This document shows, one piece after another, positions 16,088 to 25,763 of a stretch of 64,000 nt of DNA. The translations under genes were made by a program, and so were the position numbers. Every line of letters begins with the position of its first letter. The stretch's first letter is position 1. Where the stretch lies: positions 62,001 through 126,000 of the forward strand of contig JAFQCL010000021.1 of NCBI GenBank assembly GCA_017416425.1, in the 5' to 3' direction. The DNA comes from Clostridia bacterium. Lineage in GTDB: Bacteria > Bacillota > Clostridia > Christensenellales > CAG-138. The notes beneath the pieces are model-generated. The model saw only the letters and a list, made by a program, of their open reading frames with translations, made no database searches and was not told where the DNA came from.

Positions 16088-18318
16088 GTATTGAAACTAT
16101 TTATGGTACGGTAACGGCAATACGCTATTTTAAGCAAGGTTCACTTTGGCGTGTGTTCTTATTTGACACAGGGCGCGGAAGACCCATAAAAGCTGTTGGC
16201 TCCACACCGCCCATCGAGGTGGGGGATTATTTAAAGCTTACAGGAGAATTTGAGAAGAATGAAAGGCATGGCGACCAGTTTACGATCGTACATGCCGAAA
16301 AATCGGAGCCCACACGAAAAAATGCGGTATACAATTATCTTGCGGGCGGCGCGCTTCGCGGTGTTGGGGAGGCTACTGCAAAGCTTCTTATCGAGCATTT
16401 TGGCGAGGAGGCGCTCTTTATAATAGAGCATGAACCTCATAGACTGATAGAGATATCGGGAATTGGCGATAAAAGGAGCAGCGCCATTCACGAAGCCTAC
16501 ATGGAACAGCGTGATGAGGTTGATAGGCATATAGAGCTTCAGCAGCTTGGTCTGATGCCGCTTCAGATAGTTAAGGTAAAGGAAAAATACGGAGATGACT
16601 GCGTAAAGCTTATATACGAAAACCCATATAGACTTATCTCGGATTTTGAGGGGATAGGCTTTATAACAGCGGACAAGATTGCGCAAAAGGCGGGGGTCGA
16701 GCATGACTCAAGGCAGCGGATAATGGCGTATATAGGCTTTCTTCTTGGCGAGGCAAGGGGGCAGGGCAGCACATATATCCCCATGGAGCAGCTTATAAAC
16801 GGAGCTGCGAAAGGTCTATGTGTGGATGTGCAATTGACCGAATACGCACTTGAGTCCATGATCGCCGCCGGAGAGCTTAACGCCTGTATGTTGGACGAGG
16901 AATATGTGGTGTTTTTGCCGTATCTTTATGCTTGTGAGAAAAATTGCGCAAACAGGCTTGCTCTTCTTGTGGGGGATAGGCGTTTGCCGTTTAATATAGA
17001 TATTGACCAGGAAATAGACCTGCTTGAGGAGCATTTTAAAATAACTCTTGCAGAGAAACAGCGCATTGCCGTTAAAATGGCGCTTACACAGGGCGTTTTG
17101 GTCATAACGGGAGGCCCCGGTACGGGAAAGACAACAATACTTAGATTTATAATAGGCATAATGCAGCGTTTATCGCTTGATTTTGAGCTTTGCGCGCCAA
17201 CGGGCAGGGCGGCGAAGCGTATGAGCGAGGCTACGGGTATCTCTGCGAGGACTATACACCGCATGTTGGAATCAAACGGAAAGGAGTTTGGAAGAAACAC
17301 GGAAAATCCGCTTTTTACCGATATGATAATAGTGGACGAAATGTCGATGGTGGATATTTCGCTGTTCAGCGCCCTGCTAAAGGCGCTTACTCCCGAGACA
17401 AGGCTTATAATGGTGGGCGATTCGGATCAGCTTCCGTCCGTGGGTCCGGGTAATGTGCTTTCAGATATAATCGAATGCGATAGGATCCCTTTGATCCGTC
17501 TGAATGAGATATTCAGGCAGAGCGGTCAAAGCAGCATTATCGTAAACGCCCATATCATAAACCGAGGGGAGCATCCCGAGCTTACATCTAAAGACAGGGA
17601 ATTTTGCTTTGAGCCTATGGACAGCGTGGAGGCGGTATGCAGGCGCATATGCAGTTTATGTACGGATGAAAAATACGCGGCGCTTTTTGATTGCGGGCAG
17701 GATGAGATACAGGTACTTACTCCGATGAAGGATGGCATACTTGGCGTGAATGAGCTTAATATTTGCCTGCAAAGGGCTATGAATCCAAGAGATCCCTATA
17801 AGCATGAGCGTGAATACGGCGAAAACACTATATTCAGAGAGGGCGACAAGGTGATGCAGACCAAGAATAACTACGGTATGCAATGGAAGCTCGTGCAGGA
17901 TGGCGTTATGGTCGATGAAGGCGCAGGTGTATTCAACGGAGACCTTGGAACGATCTTAACCATAGACAGATTGGGACAATACGTTTTGGTGCGATTTGAC
18001 GATGGTCGTGAGGCTATGTACAGCTACTCGCAGCTTGAAGAGCTCACGCATGCTTTTAGTATAACCATACACAAGAGCCAGGGCAGTGAATTTCCAGCTG
18101 TGATACTGCCCCTTGTACATGTAGCGCCAAGGCTCACAACGAGAAATCTTATATATACAGCCATAACAAGAGCCAAAAAGCAGGTTTACATAATTGGAAA
18201 AAGGGAATGCGTATATGCAATGATAGATACACTTGATTCTCATAAGAGATATAGCGCATTATCCTTCTTTCTGGATGAATGCATGATGCTTACAGGCGAA
18301 AGGAGCTTTAAATATTGA
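16084..18318 (+). CDS. recD2: ATP-dependent DNA helicase RecD2
   Basis: 744 residues from ATG 16084. An N-terminal OB-like domain (GTVTAIRYFKQGSLWRVFLF) is followed by helix-hairpin-helix repeats (LRGVGEATAKLLIEHFG, ISGIGDKRSSAIHEAY, FEGIGFITADKIAQKAG). Then the SF1B helicase core: Walker A GGPGTGKTT (~345), Walker B IVDEMSMVD, motif III GDSDQLPSVGPGNVL, and a C-terminal UvrD-like motif THAFSITIHKSQGSEFPAV. This is the long N-terminal-extended RecD2 found in bacteria without a RecBC partner, linked to recombination and mismatch-repair control. It overlaps comF by 1 bp. Confidence 0.92.
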   Translation: MSIETIYGTVTAIRYFKQGSLWRVFLFDTGRGRPIKAVGSTPPIEVGDYLKLTGEFEKNERHGDQFTIVHAEKSEPTRKNAVYNYLAGGALRGVGEATAKLLIEHFGEEALFIIEHEPHRLIEISGIGDKRSSAIHEAYMEQRDEVDRHIELQQLGLMPLQIVKVKEKYGDDCVKLIYENPYRLISDFEGIGFITADKIAQKAGVEHDSRQRIMAYIGFLLGEARGQGSTYIPMEQLINGAAKGLCVDVQLTEYALESMIAAGELNACMLDEEYVVFLPYLYACEKNCANRLALLVGDRRLPFNIDIDQEIDLLEEHFKITLAEKQRIAVKMALTQGVLVITGGPGTGKTTILRFIIGIMQRLSLDFELCAPTGRAAKRMSEATGISARTIHRMLESNGKEFGRNTENPLFTDMIIVDEMSMVDISLFSALLKALTPETRLIMVGDSDQLPSVGPGNVLSDIIECDRIPLIRLNEIFRQSGQSSIIVNAHIINRGEHPELTSKDREFCFEPMDSVEAVCRRICSLCTDEKYAALFDCGQDEIQVLTPMKDGILGVNELNICLQRAMNPRDPYKHEREYGENTIFREGDKVMQTKNNYGMQWKLVQDGVMVDEGAGVFNGDLGTILTIDRLGQYVLVRFDDGREAMYSYSQLEELTHAFSITIHKSQGSEFPAVILPLVHVAPRLTTRNLIYTAITRAKKQVYIIGKRECVYAMIDTLDSHKRYSALSFFLDECMMLTGERSFKY

Positions 18319-18980
18319 TGCGTTTTTTAAGGCGTTTTTTGGACGCACTGTTTCCGATGGATTGTGTATGCAGTATCTGTGACTGTGAGGGAGCGCTTGA
18401 TGAACATGGTCTTTGCTCTGATTGTGCCGATCAGATAAAATTAGAGCCCTTTAAGCGCATCGATATATCAAATATTACCTGTCTGATATCGTTCATCAGA
18501 TATGATGATATAGCACGCAATTGTATACACAGATTTAAGTTTCAGGATAAAAGGTATCTTGCCGACCTATTCGCGGGCTATATGCGAATACCGGAGGAGT
18601 GGAGCGCGGATGTTATAGTTCCTGTGCCTCTTCATACAAAAAGATTCCGGGAAAGAGGTTATAATCAGGCGGAGCTGCTCGCAAGGCGCATTTCAGAGAA
18701 AAGCGGAATACCGCTTGATAAAAAGCTGCTGTGTCGCATTAGAAATACTGAAAAGCAGTCCCTTACCGAATCGGCAGGGCTTAGAGCTTCAAATGTGATG
18801 GATGCATTTTTAGCAAGTAACGCGGCGGCCTGTCACAATATCATACTCGTGGACGATGTATGCACAACGGGAAGCACCCTTTCCGAATGCGCAAAGGAGC
18901 TTAAGGGAAAGGGCGCTTATAATGTCTATGCGGTCACGGCATGCTATGCGGGCATTTCAAAGTATGAAAGCGATTACTAA
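18318..18980 (+). CDS. comF: ComF family phosphoribosyltransferase-like protein
   Basis: 220 residues. N-terminal Cys4 zinc site (CVCSICDCEG ... GLCSDCADQ), then a phosphoribosyltransferase fold with NQAELLARRISE and the PRPP loop ILVDDVCTTGSTLSECAKEL. ComF proteins take part in DNA uptake or single-strand handling during transformation, though many non-competent bacteria keep one. ATG 18318 overlaps the recD2 stop (TGATG), implying coupled translation. It ends convergently with the following minus-strand gene, overlapping it by 4 bp. Confidence 0.88.
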   Translation: MRFLRRFLDALFPMDCVCSICDCEGALDEHGLCSDCADQIKLEPFKRIDISNITCLISFIRYDDIARNCIHRFKFQDKRYLADLFAGYMRIPEEWSADVIVPVPLHTKRFRERGYNQAELLARRISEKSGIPLDKKLLCRIRNTEKQSLTESAGLRASNVMDAFLASNAAACHNIILVDDVCTTGSTLSECAKELKGKGAYNVYAVTACYAGISKYESDY

Positions 18981-20317
18981 AGTGTAAGCTCATTTTTGAA
19001 CAAAATGGCAGCCTGCGCTTTTTTTATTGAGGATAAAGTAAGTCCGCTCTCACTCTTTTCTATCGCCTCACAAAACGGAAGCAGCTTTTGTTCGTTGTAG
19101 TCCATATTAAGGCAGTTAAGACCGTCCTCGACCATGGCTGCAAAGTCGCCAAAGGCTATATAGCCAAGCTCTATTTCAAGGCTAAGTAAGGAGGAGGCCG
19201 GCTTATGCTCCATGGTGGCAGCTATGAGTATGTTCTTTGGAAGCATGCTTGAGACCATGCCCAAAAGGGCGTCATCCGGCATATCGTCAAGCAATATCAT
19301 AAAACGGAGGGGCTGCTTTGAAAGTCTGTCCATAAGCTTTGTAAAAGAACTGCGATCGAAGCTTTTTATTATAATAATACGAAGCTCGGGAAGCTCTTCC
19401 GCCAGGCTCAATACAAAGCTTGTTTTTCCATTGCCCCTGGGCCCGTATATCGCCATATGATGAGGCGTTCGTCCTCTCATGAACGATACAAGATTGTTTA
19501 GAGCGCACTCGTATTCGGCTTGAGCATAGGGCCCAGGCAGCTTCTCAGGCTCTTCGATGGCGTGAAGAAATCCATTTTCATATGCTAAATAGCGTGAGCG
19601 AAGAAATACCCCGCTGCCATAGGAGGCGTGAAAATTCCATATGACATCAACAAGCGCTCTCCAGTCATCGGTATCCATGAAGCGGTTATACATTTCGCTC
19701 AAAGCGTCATCGGCCACCATTTCATCGCGCAGCGCTGCTTCGCCATAATGCAGCGCGGTCTGCTCTCCGGTAGGAAGCGTAACGGGTATCTGTATCCTGA
19801 CAGAGGATGTGTCATTTGTGTCTATCTGCTTGGCGGTACCTCCGCCCCAGGCGGCAGTAGCAAGCGCCGCGGCGTTGTCCTTAAACTGACGGTTTTTGCT
19901 CTTTATATCCTGATGTCTATCGCTTATAAGCCTTAGCAGCGTTTCATCATCAAGCGTGCTCAAGCTTTGCATTATGGAAAGTTCGCTGCGCATGGCCGCG
20001 TAAAGCGCTTCGTCCATCTCGCACCTGGCAGCCATGAGCGCAAATGGGTGCTCGCTTAAAAGAAGCAAATGCATTATCATGTCAAGTATAAGATCGCCGC
20101 TTACTCTTCTATAGCCGCCGCATATAAGGGCGCTTGCAAGAGCGTGATAATCCGATATGCTTTTTTTTATATTTCCTTCATCAAGCGATTCGGAGAACTC
20201 CTTTAAGTGAAAAAGCGCTCCCTTTTCCAGCTCGCTTCTTAGTATGACAAGACGAGTTATGTCCATTTTAAGCTTTGCTATGGCGCTGTTTGCAGACAGA
20301 TCCCTATATCCGGGCAT
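18977..20317 (-). CDS. DUF815-like P-loop ATPase
   Basis: 446 residues from the ATG at 20317, which has GGAGG 9 nt upstream. An earlier ATG at 20335 precedes this site. The C-terminal half is an AAA+-type ATPase: LVSFMRGRTPHHMAIYGPRG leads into Walker A GPRGNGKTS (~290), and Walker B is RFMILLDDMP (~345). A YGSGVFLRSRYLAYENG segment just before it fits DUF815. The N-terminal ~240 residues are helical and not recognised. The family's role is unknown. The C-terminal lid is shorter than in typical DUF815 proteins, so the assignment is moderate. Confidence 0.6.
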   Translation of the reverse strand: MPGYRDLSANSAIAKLKMDITRLVILRSELEKGALFHLKEFSESLDEGNIKKSISDYHALASALICGGYRRVSGDLILDMIMHLLLLSEHPFALMAARCEMDEALYAAMRSELSIMQSLSTLDDETLLRLISDRHQDIKSKNRQFKDNAAALATAAWGGGTAKQIDTNDTSSVRIQIPVTLPTGEQTALHYGEAALRDEMVADDALSEMYNRFMDTDDWRALVDVIWNFHASYGSGVFLRSRYLAYENGFLHAIEEPEKLPGPYAQAEYECALNNLVSFMRGRTPHHMAIYGPRGNGKTSFVLSLAEELPELRIIIIKSFDRSSFTKLMDRLSKQPLRFMILLDDMPDDALLGMVSSMLPKNILIAATMEHKPASSLLSLEIELGYIAFGDFAAMVEDGLNCLNMDYNEQKLLPFCEAIEKSESGLTLSSIKKAQAAILFKNELTL

Positions 20318-20473
20318 ATAACAAGACCTCCACATAGTTTTGGAAAATTATATCATTATTGATACCGCCATTTCAAGACATGAGGCGATAAAAGGTTTGA
20401 TCTTTGCTTTCCTTTGTGGGTGTGTTGCTTCTGACCTAATGTACAAAAGGCGGGATATATTTTATAAAAACAC

Positions 20474-20502
20474 TTGTGCTGCGTATAATGAAATGGTATA
20501 AT
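20474..20502 (+). promoter_or_regulatory. Promoter of the 20558 gene
   Basis: TTGTGC, 17 bp, TATAAT with extended TGG just before it, 55 bp upstream of the ATG at 20558. The presence of an intact promoter and ribosome binding site argues that the gene was recently functional. Confidence 0.6.
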
Positions 20503-20557
20503 ATACCTGAATGCATGATCGGATTTGTATGACACTGTTAAAACAGGAAGTAAACCC

Positions 20558-21247
20558 ATGAAAAAGCGTATTTTAGCATAAGTTTTATTGTTGTCGGTGC
20601 TTGCGGTATTTTCGCTGGGATCAGGTGCGCTGTCGGCAGATGACTTAATAAAACAAGAGGATGAGCAGGAAAATGATGTTAAGCACGCCAGTGGCGATCC
20701 TTACCGTTATACTTATGAAGTTGCCCCCGAAACATACGCATCATTATACTATATAGATGAGGCGAAACTTGTATCGGATACTGCTTCACTGCTGGAAGAG
20801 GTTCTTGATTCTAATTTTATAAGCCGCCAACTTTTGACCTATGCAAGCGACCCCGATACTCCTATTCCGGAGTATGATTACTATAGTTTTAAGGTCTTTG
20901 CGGAGCTTGTCACAAGGGATGATCTGGTGATTGCCTTAGAGGACTACGCAGAAAGAGTCTTCAACAACGACATAGCAGAGCTGGAGGTGTGGGCTTTTGA
21001 GAAACTCTTGAAGCATGAATCGATTAAAATGCTGGTTGCAAGCACTAAGAGTGGTGTAAATTCTAAAAATAATGAGAATAACTTCCCTTATTTGGACATC
21101 GTGTATGACTCAATAGGAGAAGAGATAGCAGCACACCCTATGCGTGCTGCTTTTGATTTGAGTTTTTCTTTGTTTAAAAACAGAGAATTTTATAGGCTTT
21201 TATCTTCTTCTGCCGTTTGTTATGCTGATAAGACGGAGAAGGCTTAG
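20558..21247 (+). pseudogene. Exported protein gene with a TAA stop at codon 8 of its signal peptide
   Basis: ATG 20558 with AGGAAG 8 nt upstream encodes MKKRILA, then TAA at 20579-20581, then in the same frame VLLLSVLAVFSLGSGALSAD, the hydrophobic core and cleavage region of a signal peptide. About 200 further residues are open and acidic and not recognised. Either one substitution has inactivated the gene or translation starts at the internal TTG 20588, which would leave a short but possible signal peptide without a basic N-region. The 3' end overlaps the opposite-strand yugP gene by 48 bp, so the natural C-terminus may also be altered. Confidence 0.6.
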
Positions 21248-21925
21248 CAGCGAAGTGAGGGTTGCTATCACATATGTCGCGGCGGCTGCGCTAAGCACTT
21301 TCTTTGCCATTTTTCGCTCATCTCCGGAAACATATCCACCGCCCTCGAGCATTACTAAAGCACGCCTTGAGGCATTGAATTCCACAGGAAGCGTTATAAG
21401 CTGGAATGCGAATACCGCGGAAAACAGGTAAACACCCGCCATGGCAAGCGTAGGCGTGCCGAATATGAGACCAAGCATGACCAAATACGGCGCTATGCCG
21501 GAACCTATCTGTGCCACGGGAAGGATGGCATTTCTTAATTTAATCGGTATATATCCATCCTGATGCTGCATTACATGACCTATCTCATGCGCGGCAACGG
21601 CAAGCGCCGAAACCGAATCGGAATAGTATACGCTTTCAGAAAGGCTTACGACATTTGTTTTCGGATTATAATGATCGGTGAGATTTCCCGGAGTGATATC
21701 TATTGATGCGTTGCTTCCGCCCGAATATAAAAGCCGTGATGCAACGTCATGCGCACTGAGATGGCAGCTTGCCCGGTTTTGGGAATATTTCTTAAACGTG
21801 TTCTTAACGCTTGCCTGTATGCCTATGCCGATCACGAACAAAACAAGCATGAGCATGGTGTAGAAGATATAATCGGATCCATAGTATCCGTATATTATCA
21901 TTGAAACAACAGGTGTAATCATCAT
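21200..21925 (-). CDS. yugP: Neutral zinc metallopeptidase, YugP family
   Basis: 241 residues. N-terminal membrane helix (YIFYTMLMLVLFVIGIGIQ), zinc motif HEIGHVMQH at ~113-121, further helices around ~145-170 and ~205-225. YugP proteins are membrane-bound HExxH peptidases of unknown substrate. The start has AAAGGGGG before it. An upstream promoter on the minus strand is clear. Its last 16 codons overlap the convergent exported-protein gene. Confidence 0.88.
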   Translation of the reverse strand: MMITPVVSMIIYGYYGSDYIFYTMLMLVLFVIGIGIQASVKNTFKKYSQNRASCHLSAHDVASRLLYSGGSNASIDITPGNLTDHYNPKTNVVSLSESVYYSDSVSALAVAAHEIGHVMQHQDGYIPIKLRNAILPVAQIGSGIAPYLVMLGLIFGTPTLAMAGVYLFSAVFAFQLITLPVEFNASRRALVMLEGGGYVSGDERKMAKKVLSAAAATYVIATLTSLLSLLRLISITNGRRR

Positions 21926-21944
21926 ATGCCCCCTTTAAAAATTA

Positions 21945-21973
21945 TTTATAGTTTAGCATAATTTAGGTATCAA
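21945..21973 (-). promoter_or_regulatory. Promoter of yugP
   Basis: On the minus strand TTGATA, 17 bp, TATAAA, 20 bp before the ATG. Confidence 0.65.
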
Positions 21974-22115
21974 TAGATAGGATAATTGAAAAATACTTGT
22001 GATATGCGTGTCAAAATATGGAGCGGCGGGCATTTATGTGTTATAATAATAAAATAATAGGATGTGCAGAATCTTTTGACATGTTCTTTTAGCTCAAATT
22101 AGGGGGTGATTTTGG

Positions 22116-25022
22116 TTGAGTAAAGGCAAAAGAGCGATCGTGGCAATCGTAATGATGTTGCTTTTTGCCGTGATGTGCATGGTAATATTCGTCTCAGGCG
22201 GCAGCGGGGGGCTTTCATCTACATCGAATCTTCAAATAAGCGAGGTCATGACCTCAAACAGGGATACGATTCCCGATGCCGAGGGTAACTATTATGACTG
22301 GGTGGAGATACACAATACAACCGATACGGAGATAGACATGACCGGCTGCGCTTTGAGCGATGACCCGTTGTCCGTTGGTAAATTCGTATTTCCAACAGGC
22401 ACAAAGATACCTGCAAACGGCTATCTGATAGTCTATTGCAGCGGTGCTGAGGGAATGGGACTGCACGCGCCCTTTAGGATTGCTGATGATGAAACGCTTC
22501 TCTTGCTGGACGCTACAGGGCGTATAATTGAATCAATCGACCTTTTTGGTGTGCTTAAGGGCAACACCATAAGTAGGGCAGAGGATAATACATGGTTTGA
22601 GTTTTATCCCACACCCGGCTATCCCAACACCGAGGAGGGACTTAGCGCGTATCGTGATACCGTATTTTCGACAGGTGAGGCGGATGGGCTTTATATAAAC
22701 GAATTTATGGCGGTAAACGGAATCACTGCTTCCGATTGCGACGGTGAATATTCCGACTGGATAGAGCTTTATAACTCCACGGATACCGACATAAATCTTA
22801 CCGGATATTTTCTTTCGGACAGCAAAGATGAAATAAGAAAGTATGCGTTTGCCTCAGGAACGGTGATCCCCGCTAAAAGCTATCTTTTGGTATTTTGCAG
22901 CGGAAAAGCTATAGATAGCTCAATAGAGCTGCACGCCCCCTTTAAACTGAATAGCTTCAGCGAATCGGTAGTCCTCTCGGCGCCAAACGGCAGCGTTGTG
23001 GATTCACTTGACTATGGCTCACAGGAAACGGATATCTCGATGGCAAGGCTGCCCGATGGGACGGGCGAATTTATGTTGTGTGACTACCCGTCGCCGGGCT
23101 ACCCAAATACCGAGGAGGGCGCTATGCTCGCTTCGGAGCGGTATGCTATCAAGACGGGAACGCTCTATATATCCGAAATGATGGGCGCTAACTATTCATA
23201 CGCAAAGCTTGGCGACAGCTTTACGGACTGGCTTGAAATATATAATGGCGGAAGCGAAGCTGTAAACTTAAACGGCTATGGTCTTGGCACCGATCCTAAG
23301 GAGATAAGATGGGTATTTCCCGATGTTACGATAGCGCCGGGCGAATACCTGATAGTATACTGCACAGGCGAGCCTATCGCCGATGATACGGGTGCGATAC
23401 AGGCAACGTTTAAGCTTTCGGCGGATGGCGAAACTGTCTATCTGTTCGACCAGGATGCAAGGCTTATCGATATACTGCAAGCGGAACGATTCTATGCGGA
23501 CAGGAGCATAGGACGAGGCGTTGATGGACAGGTGGCGCACTACATAAAGCCGACTCCCGGAGCTGCGAACGGCGATGGTATGGCTATGACGCAAGCTCCT
23601 ACCATTTCCCTTTCAGCGGGTTCATATCAGGGCGCGCAGACCGTTTCAGTAAGCGTACCTGAGGGAAGTACGGTGTATTACACGCTTGATGGATCAGTGC
23701 CAACTGCCGGGAGCCGTGTTTACACAGAGCCTATAAACATTACCGAGACTACGGTTCTCCGCGTTGCCGCCGTCGCAAGCGGCTGTCTTCAAAGCAACAC
23801 CGTTTCGGCTTCATACATTATCGATGATCCTCATGAGCTTCCTGTTATAAGCATAATAGCAGATCCCGATGAGCACGAGTATATCTACACCAATTATGAA
23901 GAAGAGGTGGAGATAGAAATGCATATGGATTATTTTAAGGGCGAAAGCCTTGAATATGCCGAGGATGGAATAATAAGGATATTCGGTGCGTTCTCAAGGA
24001 AGGCTGAGCAAAAGGGCTATGCACTCATAGCAAGAGCGGGCATAACTGCCGGATCTACATTTGAATATCCCTTCTTTGATTCAAGGGAATTTGTGGAATA
24101 CGGTTCGCTTATACTGAGAGCTTCCGGACAGGAGTATAACATGTCGCGTATTCGCGATATCGTGGTGACGAGCCTTGTAGGAGATCATACCGATCTTGTA
24201 GTTCAGGCATATCAGCAATGTGTTGTATATGTCAACGGTGAGTATCGAGGTGTGTATAATCTGCGTGAGAAGGTGAATAGAAGTTTTCTTATGCAGCATT
24301 ACCCCGAGGCTGACAAAGACAGCATGGATCTTCTTGTGGGAAGCGGAAATCGCCCATACTATATTCTCGAGGGTGATAATCAGGAATATCTTGATATGGT
24401 GGATTTTGCATGGGACAATGATATGACGGCTCCCGAAAACTACGAATACATATGCAGCCTTATGGATGTTGATAATTTCGCGACATACACCGCCATGCAG
24501 ATATACTCCGGCAATACCGATACTGGAAATATAAAATTCTGGCGCACCGAAGGCCGGAAATGGCAATGGATAACCTATGACTTTTGCTGGGCCCTGAATA
24601 ATCGTGTCGGAGATACGCCCGGATATAAGTATAATAGTGTAAAACGCTATATAGGCGGCTCGGGTCACGGCGTAAATTCCGGCTTTTCCAACAGACTGAT
24701 CCGCGCGCTGCTTACAAATCCTGAATTTAAACAGCTATTTCTTGAAAAGTGCGCATATATGGCTGATGTAGTGTTTTCCGAAGAAAATCTTTCTGCCAGG
24801 ATAGATGAATGCGCGGCAAGAATACGCTCGGAGATGCCAAGGGATACCCAGCTTTGGAGCAGTATGTCCTATGAGGGCTGGGAGAGGCATATCGAGCACC
24901 TGCATACATTCGCAAGCAACAGAAAGCCCTATTTTGTATATCACATAAGGGATCACTTTGGCTTAACGGCCGATGAATGCATGGAGATATTCGGAATTGA
25001 TGGAAGTAATCCGGACGCATGA
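22116..25022 (+). CDS. CotH kinase-family surface protein with lamin-tail domains
   Basis: 968 residues from a TTG start, with GGGGGTG 7 nt upstream. Signal/anchor helix at ~6-30. Three lamin-tail domains follow (~38-150, ~190-310, ~350-480), each with the W-x-E-I/L-Y/H-N core (DWVEIHNT, DWIELYNS, DWLEIYNG). A chitobiase C-terminal-like beta domain at ~495-572 (VYYTLDGSVPT) precedes a CotH kinase-like domain at ~575-900 (YVNGEYRGVYNLREKVNRSF and ITYDFCWALN). CotH proteins phosphorylate spore-coat or surface proteins. A TGTTATAAT extended -10 lies at 22039-22047. The stop overlaps the VTC gene start, so the two are one operon. Confidence 0.85.
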   Translation: MSKGKRAIVAIVMMLLFAVMCMVIFVSGGSGGLSSTSNLQISEVMTSNRDTIPDAEGNYYDWVEIHNTTDTEIDMTGCALSDDPLSVGKFVFPTGTKIPANGYLIVYCSGAEGMGLHAPFRIADDETLLLLDATGRIIESIDLFGVLKGNTISRAEDNTWFEFYPTPGYPNTEEGLSAYRDTVFSTGEADGLYINEFMAVNGITASDCDGEYSDWIELYNSTDTDINLTGYFLSDSKDEIRKYAFASGTVIPAKSYLLVFCSGKAIDSSIELHAPFKLNSFSESVVLSAPNGSVVDSLDYGSQETDISMARLPDGTGEFMLCDYPSPGYPNTEEGAMLASERYAIKTGTLYISEMMGANYSYAKLGDSFTDWLEIYNGGSEAVNLNGYGLGTDPKEIRWVFPDVTIAPGEYLIVYCTGEPIADDTGAIQATFKLSADGETVYLFDQDARLIDILQAERFYADRSIGRGVDGQVAHYIKPTPGAANGDGMAMTQAPTISLSAGSYQGAQTVSVSVPEGSTVYYTLDGSVPTAGSRVYTEPINITETTVLRVAAVASGCLQSNTVSASYIIDDPHELPVISIIADPDEHEYIYTNYEEEVEIEMHMDYFKGESLEYAEDGIIRIFGAFSRKAEQKGYALIARAGITAGSTFEYPFFDSREFVEYGSLILRASGQEYNMSRIRDIVVTSLVGDHTDLVVQAYQQCVVYVNGEYRGVYNLREKVNRSFLMQHYPEADKDSMDLLVGSGNRPYYILEGDNQEYLDMVDFAWDNDMTAPENYEYICSLMDVDNFATYTAMQIYSGNTDTGNIKFWRTEGRKWQWITYDFCWALNNRVGDTPGYKYNSVKRYIGGSGHGVNSGFSNRLIRALLTNPEFKQLFLEKCAYMADVVFSEENLSARIDECAARIRSEMPRDTQLWSSMSYEGWERHIEHLHTFASNRKPYFVYHIRDHFGLTADECMEIFGIDGSNPDA

Positions 25023-25744
25023 TGGTGAACGCTATGGAAAACCTGAAAAAAGACAAACGAAAAAAGGATAGCTTCAGGCATGAGCTGAAATATTACATAA
25101 GCTTTGCCGATTATCTGTTATTATCAAAGAAGCTTTCAGCAACGATGCTTCCGGACGAAAATGCGAACGAATACGGCGAATACCGCATAAGAAGTCTTTA
25201 TTTCGATGACATGGCAAACAGCGCTCTTTCGGAGAAGCTGTTTGGTGTGGGAAGCAGGGATAAGATAAGGATACGCATATATAATGGCTCGGATAAGCTC
25301 ATAAAGCTTGAGCGGAAGCACAAAGAGGGCGGACTCATATGTAAAAAATCCATAAGCCTCACAAAGGGCGAATATGAGCGCCTTTTATCCGGTAAATACG
25401 GCTTTTTGCTGGCTCGCGATGAGCCGTTTGCCAGAGAGATGTTCGCCACCTTTTCCACTCTCAGGCTAAGACCGGTTGTTATAGTCGATTATACCAGAGA
25501 GGCATATACCTTTCCCATGCAGGATGTCAGGATAACGTTCGATAAAGATGTGCGTACAGCCTATCATTCCGCTGACATATTTGACCGTAACCTTATTACC
25601 TATCCTGCCATCGATGGCAATGACATTGTGCTGGAGATAAAATACAATCGCTATTTACCGAAATATGTGCAAACGCTCATACAGTCAACAACGACTCGAA
25701 GCGCTGTCAGTAAATATGTGATTTCAAGAAAATACGAACTGTAA
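25019..25744 (+). CDS. VTC-domain polyphosphate polymerase-like protein
   Basis: 241 residues forming a CYTH/TTM tunnel fold of the VTC type: RHELKYYISFADY, RIRSLYFDDMANSA, KIRIRIYNGSDKLIKLERK with the KxxGGLICKKS loop, VDYTREAYTF, and the final VLEIKYNRYLP. In yeast the VTC4 domain makes polyphosphate from ATP, and bacterial VTC-domain proteins next to DUF4956 membrane proteins are thought to do the same or modify another polymer. It begins in an ATGATG that overlaps the cotH stop. DUF4956 follows after 19 bp. Confidence 0.87.
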   Translation: MMVNAMENLKKDKRKKDSFRHELKYYISFADYLLLSKKLSATMLPDENANEYGEYRIRSLYFDDMANSALSEKLFGVGSRDKIRIRIYNGSDKLIKLERKHKEGGLICKKSISLTKGEYERLLSGKYGFLLARDEPFAREMFATFSTLRLRPVVIVDYTREAYTFPMQDVRITFDKDVRTAYHSADIFDRNLITYPAIDGNDIVLEIKYNRYLPKYVQTLIQSTTTRSAVSKYVISRKYEL

Positions 25745-25763
25745 AATTTTTAGGAGGAATAAA

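Noticed and set aside
20579..20581. In-frame stop in the exported-protein gene as a possible second selenocysteine or pyrrolysine codon
   Set aside because: The codon is TAA. Selenocysteine uses TGA and pyrrolysine TAG, and the position is in a signal peptide, not an active site.
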